From positions 310,001-374,000 of the forward strand of contig CAVRBO010000001.1 in assembly GCA_963719285.1 (NCBI GenBank): a stretch of 64,000 bases of DNA, in the 5' to 3' direction. This stretch comes from C-114 sp963719285 (GTDB lineage: Bacteria > Chloroflexota > Limnocylindria > Limnocylindrales > CSP1-4). Every line of letters starts with the position of its first letter. Within the stretch, counting starts at the first letter, position 1. Positions 1 to 8,902 of the stretch are shown one piece after another. A program made the position numbers and the translations under genes. A model generated the notes under the pieces. It was given only the letters and a program-made list of their open reading frames with translations, made no database searches and was not told the DNA's origin.

Positions 1-1750
1 AAACGTGGGGTCGAGCTGGCTGCCCGCGGCGTCCTCCAGGCGGCGGATCGCCTCCTCGATGTCGAGCGCCTTGCGGTACGGGCGGGTCGTCGTCATCGCC
101 GAGAATGCGTCGGCCACGGCCAGGATCCGGGCGACGAGCGGGATCTCCTCGCCGGCCAGCCCATCGAGATAACCGGTGCCGTCCCAGCGCTCGTGGTGGT
201 GCCGAACGCCGCCGCGGACGACGCGTCAGGTTCGGGACGTCGCGGACGATGAGGTCGCCGAGGGCCACGTGCTGCTTGACGACGGCGTATTCCTCGGCGG
301 TGAGAGGCGCCGGCTTGCGCAGGATCGTGTCAGGGATGCCGATCTTGCCGACGTCGTGGAGCAGGCCGGCGATGCCGAGCGCGCGCCGGGTCTCGCCTTC
401 GAGTCCGATCCGGTCGGCGATGAACAGCGGCGTAGCGGGCGACATCCTCGGAGTGGCGCTTCGTGTAGCGGTCCTTCGTGTCCACCGCGATCACGAGACC
501 CTGCAGGACGTCGAAGCTCGACGATGCGGGCATGTCACGGTCGTCACCGGTCGTCTCCGCGACCCGGATCGCGTCGCCGCCGCTGGCCTTCGCCTCGCGC
601 AGCGTGACGGTCGCCACGGACAGGAGTTCGGTCGCGGCGTCGCCGTCGATCGGTGCGTAGCAGATGCCCGCGCTCACCGACAGCGGCAGCCGCTCGGACG
701 TGCCGAACTGGACGCTCGTGCTCGCGAGAGGGCGACGCGCATCCGCTCCACCGCAGGCTCGAGGTCGTGGGCGCACTCGGGCGGGGCGATGACGAGGAAC
801 TCGTCCGGCCCGAAGCGCCCGAGGATCGAGGCGTTCGACAGTTCCGCCCGCAGGATCCGGGCGACCTCGAGGAGGGCGGCGTCGCCGGCGTCGTGGCCGT
901 GCGAATCGTTGACGAGCCGGAAGTTGTCGACATCCACGATCGCGATGCCCACGGCGCCGGCCCGACCGCGCTGGCTTCCGCTGTCGGTGAGCTCCAACAC
1001 GACCGAACCGTGGTTCAGCAGGCCGGTCAGCGAGTCGCGTCGCTCCGCCTCGACGAGCGCCAGGGTCTGGCGCCGGAGACGCAGGTCCGCGGCACGGAAG
1101 ATCATGTACAGGAGGACCGACAGGATCGCGGCTGCGAAGCCCACGATCCCGAAGACCTGGTCCCGGGCGGCGGTCGCGGCGGCGACGATCGGACTCGCGT
1201 CCCGGTAGACCTCGAACACCGCGCCGATGCGACCGTCGACCGGGATGGGGATGTACTCCTCGAGGACCTGGTCGAGGTGCATGTCGGCCCGCAGGACCGT
1301 GGCGACCTCGCCGTCGTCGGCGCTCTTGATCGCGGACGCCGCCTTGCCATCGAGGGCTTCTTCGAGCTCGCCGTCATCGCCGGCGGAGGAGCCCACGACG
1401 TCCGCCCGGTCGCTGAACTGGACGATGCCGGAGGGGGAGTAGACCTTGATCTGGATGACCCCGCTGTCCGCGGCGGCAACGAGCGCGGCAAAGTCGTCAT
1501 CGATCGCCTTGGTCACAGCCGGTGCGACGGGAGCGCTCAGGTCGAGTCCCTGGCCGTCCCGGGTCAGGAACGCGAGGACCAGGGAGGCGTCGGCGCCGGC
1601 GCTCGAGCGCATCGCCGACTTCGTGACGCTGTCCGTGACGAGCAACCCGAGGGCGATGGCCGTCCCGGCGACCAGGGCGAGGCTCGCCGCGAAGACGATC
1701 GGGAGCAACGTCGGAGTTCGACGCCGGCGGGTTGGTGATGAGACGCGCAC
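1..1750 (-). CDS. GGDEF / HD-GYP cyclic-di-GMP signalling protein, frameshifted three times, 3' end beyond window
   Basis: Membrane sensor with an N-terminal transmembrane helix, an extracytoplasmic region, a second helix at about residues 200-220, then a GGDEF domain and an HD-GYP domain. The GGDEF signature reads GPDEF, so the second glycine is replaced and cyclase activity is doubtful. The HD-GYP part shows HDVGKIGIPD and HHHERWDGTGY followed by L rather than P. The reading frame breaks near 724-733 (inside GGDEF), 426-434 (after the motif SEDVARYA) and 221-229 (before the HHH motif). Joining the frames restores one continuous family-like protein, so these look like three single-base indels, either assembly errors or true decay. 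The start is GTG at 1750. The C-terminus is cut by the window edge. The family makes or breaks down cyclic di-GMP; which activity remains here is unknown. Confidence 0.8.
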
Positions 1751-1892
1751 GCTTGGGCCGGACCTCGTTTCGAAGGCGGGCAGGCCTCCGACAGGACGGT
1801 AGCCCGCGGTCCGGGGCGCATCTATAGGAGATTCGGGGGAGTGGGAGGGCGGAAGCGGAACGCCCCGGGTGGGGCGGAAGGTCGTCGGGCGC

Positions 1893-2291
1893 TCAGATCC
1901 TGATGACGCCCACGACCTCGATGAGGATGTACAGGAGAAGCAGCACGCCGACGAGGGAGCCGCCGACGGTCACGATCCGCCGGATGTCGCGGACGACGTA
2001 CGTGTACTCCTGCTCGCCGCGGATCGCCAGCAGGCTGCCCGATCGGGTCCGTGACGCGTCGTCGCGCAGGAGATCGTCGGCCGGTCGTCGCTTGTCCCGT
2101 CCGCGAGCCCGCTGGTTCGCGGCCGCTGCCTCGCTGGCGACGATCTGCGCCTCGATCTCGGCTGCGCGCGCTTCCTCGGCCGCACTCAGGCCGCCACTCC
2201 GGGCCGGGGCGGCCGCGGCCGGTCGGGCGCCCGGCCGGGCGCCGCGATTGCCGGGTCGTGAGCCGCCGCGCGGGCGCTGACGCTTGGCCAT
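1893..2291 (-). CDS. small hypothetical membrane protein
   Basis: A 132-residue protein not recognised as a named family. The first 50 residues are rich in Arg, Gly, Ala and Pro and probably disordered. A charged, Ala-rich helical middle (about residues 35-75) follows, and the C-terminus carries one strong hydrophobic helix at about residues 106-128 (GGSLVGVLLLLYILIEVVGV). This suggests a tail-anchored protein with a basic cytoplasmic N-terminus. It lies upstream of the GGDEF/HD-GYP gene on the same strand, about 140 bases away. The start is ATG at 2291. Function unknown. Confidence 0.6.
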   Translation of the reverse strand: MAKRQRPRGGSRPGNRGARPGARPAAAAPARSGGLSAAEEARAAEIEAQIVASEAAAANQRARGRDKRRPADDLLRDDASRTRSGSLLAIRGEQEYTYVVRDIRRIVTVGGSLVGVLLLLYILIEVVGVIRI

Positions 2292-2310
2292 GGACTCTGA
2301 CGGGCCTCCA

Positions 2311-2353
2311 GGACTCGGGTTGGACTCGGGTTGGACTCGGGTTGGACTCGGGT
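2311..2353. repeat. 11-bp tandem repeat, about four copies
   Basis: The unit GGACTCGGGTT is repeated head to tail: three full copies and a final 10-base copy without interruption. It lies in the gap between the divergent membrane-protein gene (minus) and the DUF4446 gene (plus). A related TAGACTCGGG occurs at 2411, where it looks like a -10 box. Confidence 0.9.
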
Positions 2354-2410
2354 CGGCGGGCGGAGGATACCATCGGGCCGCCCGGTGGTCCGGCGTGCAG
2401 GACCGCCTGC

Positions 2411-2416
2411 TAGACT
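2411..2416 (+). promoter_or_regulatory. -10 box TAGACT of the DUF4446 gene
   Basis: TAGACT fits the TANNNT -10 form used repeatedly in this window. A transcript starting about 7 bases downstream would carry the GGAGG ribosome site at 2432-2436. No clear -35 box is seen. Confidence 0.5.
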
Positions 2417-2443
2417 CGGGACCCCCCGCCCGGAGGCCCTCCC

Positions 2444-2995
2444 ATCGATCTCAACGCGCTCGTCAACCCGTACGTCGGCGTCGCCGTCGTCGGCCTGGCC
2501 GTCGTGGCCCTGGTCGCGATCGTGGTCGCGCTCCTGCTGCGGCGCCGGGTCGGCCGGCTCGAGGCGCGGCTCGGACTGCTGACCCGGGGCGAGGACGGGC
2601 GGAGCCTGGAGAGCGTCCTCGGCGCGCATCTCGACAAGGTGCTCGCGGTCTCCCGCGCCGTCGACGACCTGGGCCGGCGGACGTCGTCGCTCGAGACGAA
2701 CGCCCGGAGCGCCCTCCAGCGGGTGGGCATCGTCCGCTACAACCCGTTCGAGGAGACGGGCGGCAACCAGAGCTTCGCGCTCGCCCTGCTCGATGCCGAG
2801 GATCACGGGATCGTCATCAGCAGCCTCCACGCCCGGTCAGGCACGCGGGTGTACGCCAAGGCGGTCACGAACGGACGGCCCGAGGGGGCCCTGTCCGAGG
2901 AGGAAGCGGAGGCGCTGCGGCTCGCCCAGAGCGCGACCAAGGGTCGGCCGGCCATCGCGGAGCATGCCGTCCCGGGACCCGTCCGAAGCGCGTGA
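2444..2995 (+). CDS. DUF4446 family membrane protein
   Basis: Short membrane-anchored protein of the DUF4446 family (function unknown): an N-terminal helix (about residues 10-30, VVGLAVVALVAIVVALLL), a coiled-coil stretch, then the conserved core containing VGIVRYNPFEETGGNQSFALA and a later SSLHARSGTRVYAK. Family proteins usually start Met-Asp-Leu-Asn. Here the matching residues Asp-Leu-Asn are preceded by an ATC codon at 2444, placed 7 bases after a good GGAGG at 2432-2436, while the first conventional start in frame (GTG 2504) would cut into the membrane helix. I therefore place the start at ATC, either a rare non-AUG start or a base error for ATG. It ends 37 bases before the helicase-nuclease gene. 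Confidence 0.7.
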   Translation: MDLNALVNPYVGVAVVGLAVVALVAIVVALLLRRRVGRLEARLGLLTRGEDGRSLESVLGAHLDKVLAVSRAVDDLGRRTSSLETNARSALQRVGIVRYNPFEETGGNQSFALALLDAEDHGIVISSLHARSGTRVYAKAVTNGRPEGALSEEEAEALRLAQSATKGRPAIAEHAVPGPVRSA

Positions 2996-3032
2996 CGGAC
3001 TAGGTGACACGGCGACACCCGATGCTGCTGTC

Positions 3033-6000
3033 ATGGTCCTCGACGCCCCTGTACGCCCACCGACCACTCGAGCGGGTACCGGCCGCCGCCGCACGCGCGG
3101 GATGACCCGTCCGCGGGTCCGCCGCGAGCCGGACGGCCTGCGCCAGATCCCCGTCTGGGGCGCGGAACCGGACCGCCCCGCCGACCGGGCGGCCGATCCG
3201 GATCGGGGCGTCACGGCGCTGCTCGCCGGCCTCAACCGCGACCAGTTGCGGGCCGTGACCCACGGCGACGGCCCGCTTCTCATCGTCGCCGGGGCCGGGA
3301 CCGGCAAGACCCAGGTCATCACCCGGCGGATCGCCTGGCTCATCGCCCAGCGCAAGGTCCGCCCGTCGGAGATCCTCGCCCTGACGTTCACGGACAAGGC
3401 GGCGGAGGAGATGACCGTCCGGGTCGACCAGCTCGTGCCCTACGGCTACACGGACACGGCGATCTCGACGTTCCATGCGTTCGGCGACCGGCTCGTCCGC
3501 GAGTTCGCGCTCGAGCTCGGCCTGCCGATCGATGTCCGCGTCCTGTCGCGCGCGGAGGTCGTCGTCTTCTTGCGCGAGCACCTGTTCGAGCTGGGCCTGG
3601 AGCGGTACCGCCCACTCGGCGATCCGACCCGTTTCCTGCGCGCCCTGGCCACCCACTTCTCCCGCTGCAAGGACGAGGACGTCTCGCCGGCCCGGTACCT
3701 CGAGCTCGCGGAACGACGGGTCGCCGAGGCTGCCGCGGCCACCGCAGCCTGCGAGATGGCCGGCGAGCGGGCCGAGGAGGACGCGCGCGAAGCGGCCCTG
3801 GCGGCGACGGAGGAAGCCGGCCGGACCCTCGAGCTGGCCCGAGCGTACGGTCGCTACCAGGAGCTGCTCGGCCGGGCCGGCTATCTCGACTTCGGCGACC
3901 AGGTGAGCCTCGCGCTGCGCCTGCTGCGTGAGTCGCCAGCCGTGCGGCGGCAGGTCCAGGCGCGATACCGCTACATCCTCGTGGACGAGTTCCAGGACAC
4001 CAATCGCGCCCAGTCGGAGCTCGTGTCGGTGCTGGCAAAGGGGCACGGCAACGTCACGGTGGTCGGCGACGACGACCAGTCGATCTACCGGTTCCGCGGT
4101 GCGGCGATCAGCAACATCCTCGGCTTCCAGGAACGGTATCCGCGCGCCCGTCTCGTCGTCCTGCGCCGGAACTACCGCTCGCGCGCGCCGATCCTGGACG
4201 CGGCCTACCGGCTCATCCGCCACAACGATCCGGACCGGCTCGAGGTCCGTGCCGGCATCGTGAAGCGGCTCCGCTCGGAGCGGCCGGTCGCGGGCGCGGC
4301 GCCCGTCCGGGCGGAAGCGTTCGCGACGGGTTCGGACGAGGCGGACTGGATCGCGGCGGAGATCGGTCGCCGGATCGCCGCCGGGGCCGCACCGCGCGAT
4401 CACGCGGTGCTGGTGCGGACGAACGCGGGCGCCGACCCGATCGTGCGGGCGTTCAACGTGGCCGGGGTCCCGTGGCGCTTCTCGGGCACGTCGGGGCTGT
4501 ACGCGCGCCCGGAGGTCCGGCTCCTGCTCGCGGCCCTGCGCGCGATCGCGGACCCCGGATCGAGCGCGGACCTGTACGCCCTCGCGGCTTCCGAGGTCTA
4601 CGGGTTGGGCGGCGAGGACCTGACGACGATCGTGACCACCGCTCGCCGGCGCAACCGCACGGTCTGGGAGATCGTGGAGGAGCTCGTCCGGCAGCCCGGA
4701 CTCCTGCGGGTCTCCCCGGCCACGCGCTCGGTCCTGGAGCGACTCGTCGGCGACCTGCGGCGCTGGACGAGCCTCGCTCACCAGCGGCCCACCGGGGAGG
4801 TCCTGTACGTGTTCCTGCGCGAGTCCGGATTGCTCGCACGGTGGTCCGCCCCGGACTCGATCACGGCCGAGGAGTCGCTCCGCAACGTCGCCCGGTTCTT
4901 CGAGCTCGTCCGCGACCACGGCGAGCTCGCCGCGGATCCACGACCGGCGTTCGTCGTCCCGCACCTGGCCGCCCTGCTGGAAGCCGGCGACGACCCCGCG
5001 ACCGTGGACCTCGACCCGGGTGCCGATGCGGTGGCGGTGCTGACGGTCCACAAGGCCAAGGGCCTCGAGTTCCCCACGGTGTTCCTGGCCGGCCTCGTCG
5101 CCGGCCGGTTCCCGACCACGGGCCGGCGCGATCCGCTGCCGATCCCGGACGGCCTGTTCGACGACGTCGAGGTCGCCGGGGAGGTCGCGCTCCAGGAGGA
5201 GCGCCGGCTCTTCTATGTCGCCATGACCCGCGCCCGCGACGAGCTCATCCTGTGTCATGCGGGCGACTACGGCGGGGCCCGTGCGCGGCGTATCTCGCCC
5301 TTCGTCCTCGAGGCGCTCGACCGACCGACCACCGCCCTCACGCCGGGCGCCGGTGCTGCGACACTGGCACCGCTCGAGCGCCTCGCGGCGTTCCGGGCCG
5401 TCGTGCCACCCACGGAAGGAGCGCGTGCACCGGTGACCGAGCCGCTGATGCTCAGCTTCGGGGCGATCGACGCGTACCTCACCTGCCCGGCGAAATACCG
5501 GTACGGCCACGTCCTGCGGATTCCGATCGCGCCGCATCATGCACTCGTGTACGGATCGGCGATGCACGTGGCCGTCCAGGAGTTCCATCGGCGCCACGCC
5601 AGGGGCGACATCATGTCCGAGGCGGCACTCGAGGCCTCGTTCGAGGCGGCCTGCACGAGCGAGGGCTTCCTCACCCGGGAGCACGAAGAGGCGCGGCTCG
5701 CGGCCGGCCGGGCGGCGCTGCGCCGCTTCCGCGAGGACCAGCTCAGGCCGGGTGCGGTGATCCCGGCCTACGTGGAGCGCGAGTTCACGTTCAGCCTGGG
5801 CGGGGACCGGATCCGCGGCCGCTGGGACCGGGTGGACATCGAGACGGTCGACCCCACGGCGCCGGTCGCGGCGCGTTCGACGGCACCCGGCGCGGCGCAG
5901 GCGGCCGCCGCGGTCGAGATCATGCCGGACGTGGTCGAGGACACGCTCCCGCTCCTGCCGCGCGAGCGGGTCACGATCACGGACTACAAGTCGAGCGACG

Positions 6001-6296
6001 TGCGCGATCCTGCGGTAGCCCGGCAGCGCGCGAGGGAGTCGCTCCAGCTCGCGATCTACGCGCTCGCCTACCAGGCCCAGACCGGCCGCTTGCCGGACGC
6101 GGTCCAGCTGTGGTTCCTCGACTCCGGGGTGATCGGGCGGGCCGAGCTCGACCCGAAACGCCTCGCGAAGGCCCGCAGCAAGATCGCGCAGGCGAGCGAG
6201 GGCATCCGGGCCGGCGACTTCGCGGCCCGGCCGGACCCGCTCGCCTGCGGCTACTGCCCGTACCGGGACATCTGCCCGTCGAGCGCCACGGCGTGA
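3033..6296 (+). CDS. UvrD/PcrA-type superfamily I helicase fused to a RecB-type nuclease domain
   Basis: ATP-dependent DNA helicase-nuclease of about 1087 residues. Helicase motifs are complete: Walker A AGAGTGKT (about 86-93), Walker B VDEFQDTN (about 317), motif III GDDDQSIYRFRG (about 345), and VHKAKGLEFP (about 672). The C-terminal third is a PD-(D/E)XK nuclease: RGRWDRVD, DYKSS (about 984) and QLAIYALAYQ. It also has four cysteines arranged as in the iron-sulfur clusters of AddB and Cas4 nucleases: one in TCPAKYR (about 817) and three in CGYCPYRDIC near the end. It probably resects or repairs DNA ends in the manner of AddAB/RecBCD, but in one chain. The start at ATG 3033 avoids overlap with DUF4446; ATG 3102 is an alternative and neither has a clear ribosome site. 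Confidence 0.88.
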   Translation: MVLDAPVRPPTTRAGTGRRRTRGMTRPRVRREPDGLRQIPVWGAEPDRPADRAADPDRGVTALLAGLNRDQLRAVTHGDGPLLIVAGAGTGKTQVITRRIAWLIAQRKVRPSEILALTFTDKAAEEMTVRVDQLVPYGYTDTAISTFHAFGDRLVREFALELGLPIDVRVLSRAEVVVFLREHLFELGLERYRPLGDPTRFLRALATHFSRCKDEDVSPARYLELAERRVAEAAAATAACEMAGERAEEDAREAALAATEEAGRTLELARAYGRYQELLGRAGYLDFGDQVSLALRLLRESPAVRRQVQARYRYILVDEFQDTNRAQSELVSVLAKGHGNVTVVGDDDQSIYRFRGAAISNILGFQERYPRARLVVLRRNYRSRAPILDAAYRLIRHNDPDRLEVRAGIVKRLRSERPVAGAAPVRAEAFATGSDEADWIAAEIGRRIAAGAAPRDHAVLVRTNAGADPIVRAFNVAGVPWRFSGTSGLYARPEVRLLLAALRAIADPGSSADLYALAASEVYGLGGEDLTTIVTTARRRNRTVWEIVEELVRQPGLLRVSPATRSVLERLVGDLRRWTSLAHQRPTGEVLYVFLRESGLLARWSAPDSITAEESLRNVARFFELVRDHGELAADPRPAFVVPHLAALLEAGDDPATVDLDPGADAVAVLTVHKAKGLEFPTVFLAGLVAGRFPTTGRRDPLPIPDGLFDDVEVAGEVALQEERRLFYVAMTRARDELILCHAGDYGGARARRISPFVLEALDRPTTALTPGAGAATLAPLERLAAFRAVVPPTEGARAPVTEPLMLSFGAIDAYLTCPAKYRYGHVLRIPIAPHHALVYGSAMHVAVQEFHRRHARGDIMSEAALEASFEAACTSEGFLTREHEEARLAAGRAALRRFREDQLRPGAVIPAYVEREFTFSLGGDRIRGRWDRVDIETVDPTAPVAARSTAPGAAQAAAAVEIMPDVVEDTLPLLPRERVTITDYKSSDVRDPAVARQRARESLQLAIYALAYQAQTGRLPDAVQLWFLDSGVIGRAELDPKRLAKARSKIAQASEGIRAGDFAARPDPLACGYCPYRDICPSSATA

Positions 6297-6306
6297 CGGC
6301 TCGCCG

Positions 6307-7107
6307 GTGAGCGTCGACCCGGGGCCACGGCTGCGGCCGGCGGCGATCACGTTCGATTTCGGGAACACGCTCGTGGACGTACCTGCCGGATCGTTGCGGC
6401 GCGTGGTGGAACGAACCGCGACCGCCGTCATAGCCCGCTCCGGCCCGTTCCCGCGCGACGCCTTCCTCGCGGCGTGGCACGAGGAGCGCGAGCGGCAGTT
6501 CGCCGAGGAGGTCCCGAAGGGTCGCGAGGTCGACGTCGACCAGCGCGTCATCCGCGTGCTCGCCCGGATGCGGGGCATGGCGCCGCCCGAGGCCACGACG
6601 CGCTGGGACGACGCAGGGGCGGCGGCCCTGTCGGACCCGGCTGAGCGCGCGGCCGCGGTCGAGGCGTACAGCACCGCGTTCGTGGCGGAGATCCACCCGT
6701 CCCGGGACGTGGGCCCGATCCTGGCCGAGCTCGCCGCGCGGTTCCCGCTCGCGGTCCTCTCGAACTGGCCGCTCGCCGCCACGATCGACCGGTTCATCGC
6801 GCAGGCCGGCTGGAGCGATCACTTCCAGGCGATCGTCGTGTCCCAGCGGGTCGGCGCCATCAAGCCGTCGCCGGAGATCTTCGTGGTCGCTGCGGCGGCC
6901 CTGGGCACGCCGGGCGAGCGGATCCTCCACGTCGGCGACGACTGGCTGGCCGACGTGGTCGGTGCGAAGCGGGCCGGCTGGCTCGCGGCGTACCTGCGCG
7001 ACCGGCAGGGCGACTCACCGCTCCCGTCGAGCGCGCCGGACGACTCGGTCCGCCCGGATCTCGTCATCGACCACATCGGCGACCTGCTCATCGCGCTTGC
7101 GGACTGA
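6307..7107 (+). CDS. HAD-superfamily hydrolase
   Basis: Haloacid dehalogenase-like hydrolase, 266 residues. Motif I is ITFDFGNTLVD near residue 15: the nucleophile Asp is present, but the usual second Asp two residues on is Gly, which is unusual for a phosphatase. Motif II is VLSNW, motif III has Lys in AIKPSPEIF, and motif IV is HVGDDWLADVVGAKRAG. A helical cap lies between motifs I and II. The start is GTG at 6307, ten bases after the helicase stop, so the two genes are probably co-transcribed. The substrate cannot be read from sequence. Alternatives are a phosphoglycolate-phosphatase-like or dehalogenase-like enzyme. Confidence 0.8.
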   Translation: MSVDPGPRLRPAAITFDFGNTLVDVPAGSLRRVVERTATAVIARSGPFPRDAFLAAWHEERERQFAEEVPKGREVDVDQRVIRVLARMRGMAPPEATTRWDDAGAAALSDPAERAAAVEAYSTAFVAEIHPSRDVGPILAELAARFPLAVLSNWPLAATIDRFIAQAGWSDHFQAIVVSQRVGAIKPSPEIFVVAAAALGTPGERILHVGDDWLADVVGAKRAGWLAAYLRDRQGDSPLPSSAPDDSVRPDLVIDHIGDLLIALAD

Positions 7108-7132
7108 GGACCGGATCGCCCGCCCCGCCCGG

Positions 7133-7138
7133 TACACT
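7133..7138 (+). promoter_or_regulatory. -10 box TACACT, 8 nt before the next start codon
   Basis: TACACT ends eight bases before ATG 7147, so transcription would begin at or next to the start codon (leaderless transcript). The stretch GGTACACTCG is identical to the one before the CpaE-like gene at 11062. Confidence 0.6.
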
Positions 7139-7146
7139 CGAACCCG

Positions 7147-7521
7147 ATGCAGGGACGCGATCGGCTGGCCAACCTCGCGATCCTGGCCGCCGCCATCGCC
7201 GCGTGGGTGGTCGTCGGCCTCATCGTCACGACCCGCGATCCTCGGCTCGACCCCGGGGCCGGTTTCGCGGGGGCGATCTTCATGGGCATCGGGGCCGGGC
7301 TCACGACGGTCCCCCTGTTCTGGCTCATCGTGTTCGCGAGGCATCGTCGCATCGCCCTTCGGGGCGACTGGTTCCGGGCGGCCCGGCGGGGCGGCTGGGT
7401 GGCCATCGTCGTCGCCCTGTTCGTCGGGCTGCGCCTGCAGGACGCGCTCCAGCTGCCCATCGCCCTGTTCGTCGTCGTCATGGTCACCGTGGCCGAAGCC
7501 TGGCTCTCCACCGAGGACTGA
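7147..7521 (+). CDS. hypothetical integral membrane protein
   Basis: A 124-residue protein with about four hydrophobic helices (residues 8-27, 41-63, 82-95 and 100-117), separated by short basic loops such as ARHRR and RAARRGG. No family recognised. It has its own -10 box just upstream and starts with ATG without a ribosome site, which fits a leaderless message. It is followed after 33 bases by the M20 amidohydrolase and may be co-transcribed with it. Function unknown. Confidence 0.6.
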   Translation: MQGRDRLANLAILAAAIAAWVVVGLIVTTRDPRLDPGAGFAGAIFMGIGAGLTTVPLFWLIVFARHRRIALRGDWFRAARRGGWVAIVVALFVGLRLQDALQLPIALFVVVMVTVAEAWLSTED

Positions 7522-7554
7522 AGCGCCCACCCATCCATCACGAGGAGCCGTCCA

Positions 7555-8763
7555 TTGAAGGTCTTCGATCCCACAGCTCGACCAGCCGACCCGCTGGCTG
7601 ACCCGAAGGCCCGGATCGCCGCGGCCGTGGCGGCGGTCCGGGACGAGATCGTCACGCTCAGCCATGCGATCCACGAACATCCCGAACCGGCCTACGAGGA
7701 GCACCGCGCGGCGGCCTGGGTCGCCGAGGCGATCGCCCGGCACGGCTTCACGGTCGAGCATCCCGCCGGCCGGCTCCCGACGGCGGTGCGCGGCCGGCTG
7801 CGCGGCGGCCGGGGCGGCGACGGTCCACGGATCGGGATCCTCGCCGAGTACGACGCGCTGCCGGGTCTCGGCCACGGATGCGGCCACAACACCATGGCGG
7901 CCTCGGGTGTCGGCGCGGCGATCGCCCTGGCGACGCTCGCGCCGGAGCTCACGGGCGAGATCGTGTTCCTCGGCTGTCCGGCGGAGGAGCGGGGGAGCGG
8001 CAAGGCGCAGATGATCGAGGACGGGCTGTTCGACGGCCTCGACGCGGCCCTCCTGTACCACCCGTCGGACTGGACTCAGGCCGCCTGTGCGCTGCTGGCC
8101 GCGGAGGATGTCGTCGTGACCTTCAGCGGGCTGCAGGCGCACGCGTCGTCGGAACCGTGGCTGGGCAAGAACGCCCTGGACGCCCTGATCCTGCTGTTCA
8201 CGTCGATCGGCCTGTGGCGTCAGCAGCTGCCCCAGCACGCCCGGGTCCACGGGATCGTCGTCGAAGGCGGCACGGCCGCGAACATCATCCCGGACCGCGC
8301 GGTCGGCCGGTTCATGATCCGCTCGAGCGATCAGGCCTACTACGAATCGATGCGGCCCCGGTTCCGAGCCCTGTGTGAGGCGGCCGCCCTGGCCACCGAG
8401 ACGACCGCCGAGGTCGCGTTCTCGGGCGGTTCGTCGACGATGAAGGACAACACGGTCCTGCGGGACAGGTTCGCGGCGAACGTCGCGGCCTACGGGTTCG
8501 ATGACAACCCCGTCGACCTGACCCGCCTCGGCAGTTCCGACATGGGCAACGTCTCCCGGGTCGTGCCGACGATCCACCCGTACATCGCGATCTGCGAGCT
8601 CGGCGTACCCGGCCACTCCACCCTGTTCCGGGATGCGGCGGCGAGCCCCTGGGCGGACGAGGTGACCCTGGTCGCGGCCACGGTCGTGGCCCAGACGGCA
8701 TACGAGCTCTTCGCCGACCCGGCCCTCGTCGCCGCGGCGTGGGCCGAGTTCCGCAAAACCTGA
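7555..8763 (+). CDS. M20-family amidohydrolase (AbgB / PM20D2-like)
   Basis: Zinc-dependent peptidase-amidohydrolase of family M20, 402 residues, probably cytoplasmic. Visible motifs are HAIHEHPEPAYEEHRAA near the N-terminus, the metal-binding GILAEYDALPGLGHGCGHN (about 98-116) and the catalytic PAEERGSG (about 143). A dimerisation lid domain follows in the middle, including GLQAHASSEPW. GHGCGHN is typical of the AbgB/PM20D2 branch, which cuts amide bonds such as aminobenzoyl-glutamate or unusual dipeptides; the substrate here is not determinable. The start is TTG at 7555 behind a GAGGAG site at 7540-7545. Confidence 0.85.
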   Translation: MKVFDPTARPADPLADPKARIAAAVAAVRDEIVTLSHAIHEHPEPAYEEHRAAAWVAEAIARHGFTVEHPAGRLPTAVRGRLRGGRGGDGPRIGILAEYDALPGLGHGCGHNTMAASGVGAAIALATLAPELTGEIVFLGCPAEERGSGKAQMIEDGLFDGLDAALLYHPSDWTQAACALLAAEDVVVTFSGLQAHASSEPWLGKNALDALILLFTSIGLWRQQLPQHARVHGIVVEGGTAANIIPDRAVGRFMIRSSDQAYYESMRPRFRALCEAAALATETTAEVAFSGGSSTMKDNTVLRDRFAANVAAYGFDDNPVDLTRLGSSDMGNVSRVVPTIHPYIAICELGVPGHSTLFRDAAASPWADEVTLVAATVVAQTAYELFADPALVAAAWAEFRKT

Positions 8764-8896
8764 CCTCCGCGCGGCGCGCACGACCTCGGGCGGGAGTCCC
8801 CGTGCGTCCACGGCAGCGGGTATCCATCCGACAGGTCCGGCCGTCGCGCCTGCCCGACCTGTCGCCGGACTCCGCGGACTTCCGCATGGGGCGGCG

Positions 8897-8902
8897 TATG
8901 AT
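8897..8902 (+). promoter_or_regulatory. possible -10 box TATGAT upstream of the ureohydrolase gene
   Basis: TATGAT stands in the 252-base gap between the M20 gene and the ureohydrolase gene. It would give a leader of roughly 105 bases before GTG 9016. No good -35 hexamer is seen, and nothing else stands out in this gap. Confidence 0.4.

Noticed and set aside
3000..6797. 1265-codon open frame on the minus strand opposite the helicase-nuclease gene
   Set aside because: It is a high-GC antisense shadow: its translation is Arg/Asp/Gly-rich with no family motif, while the plus strand carries every helicase and nuclease motif.
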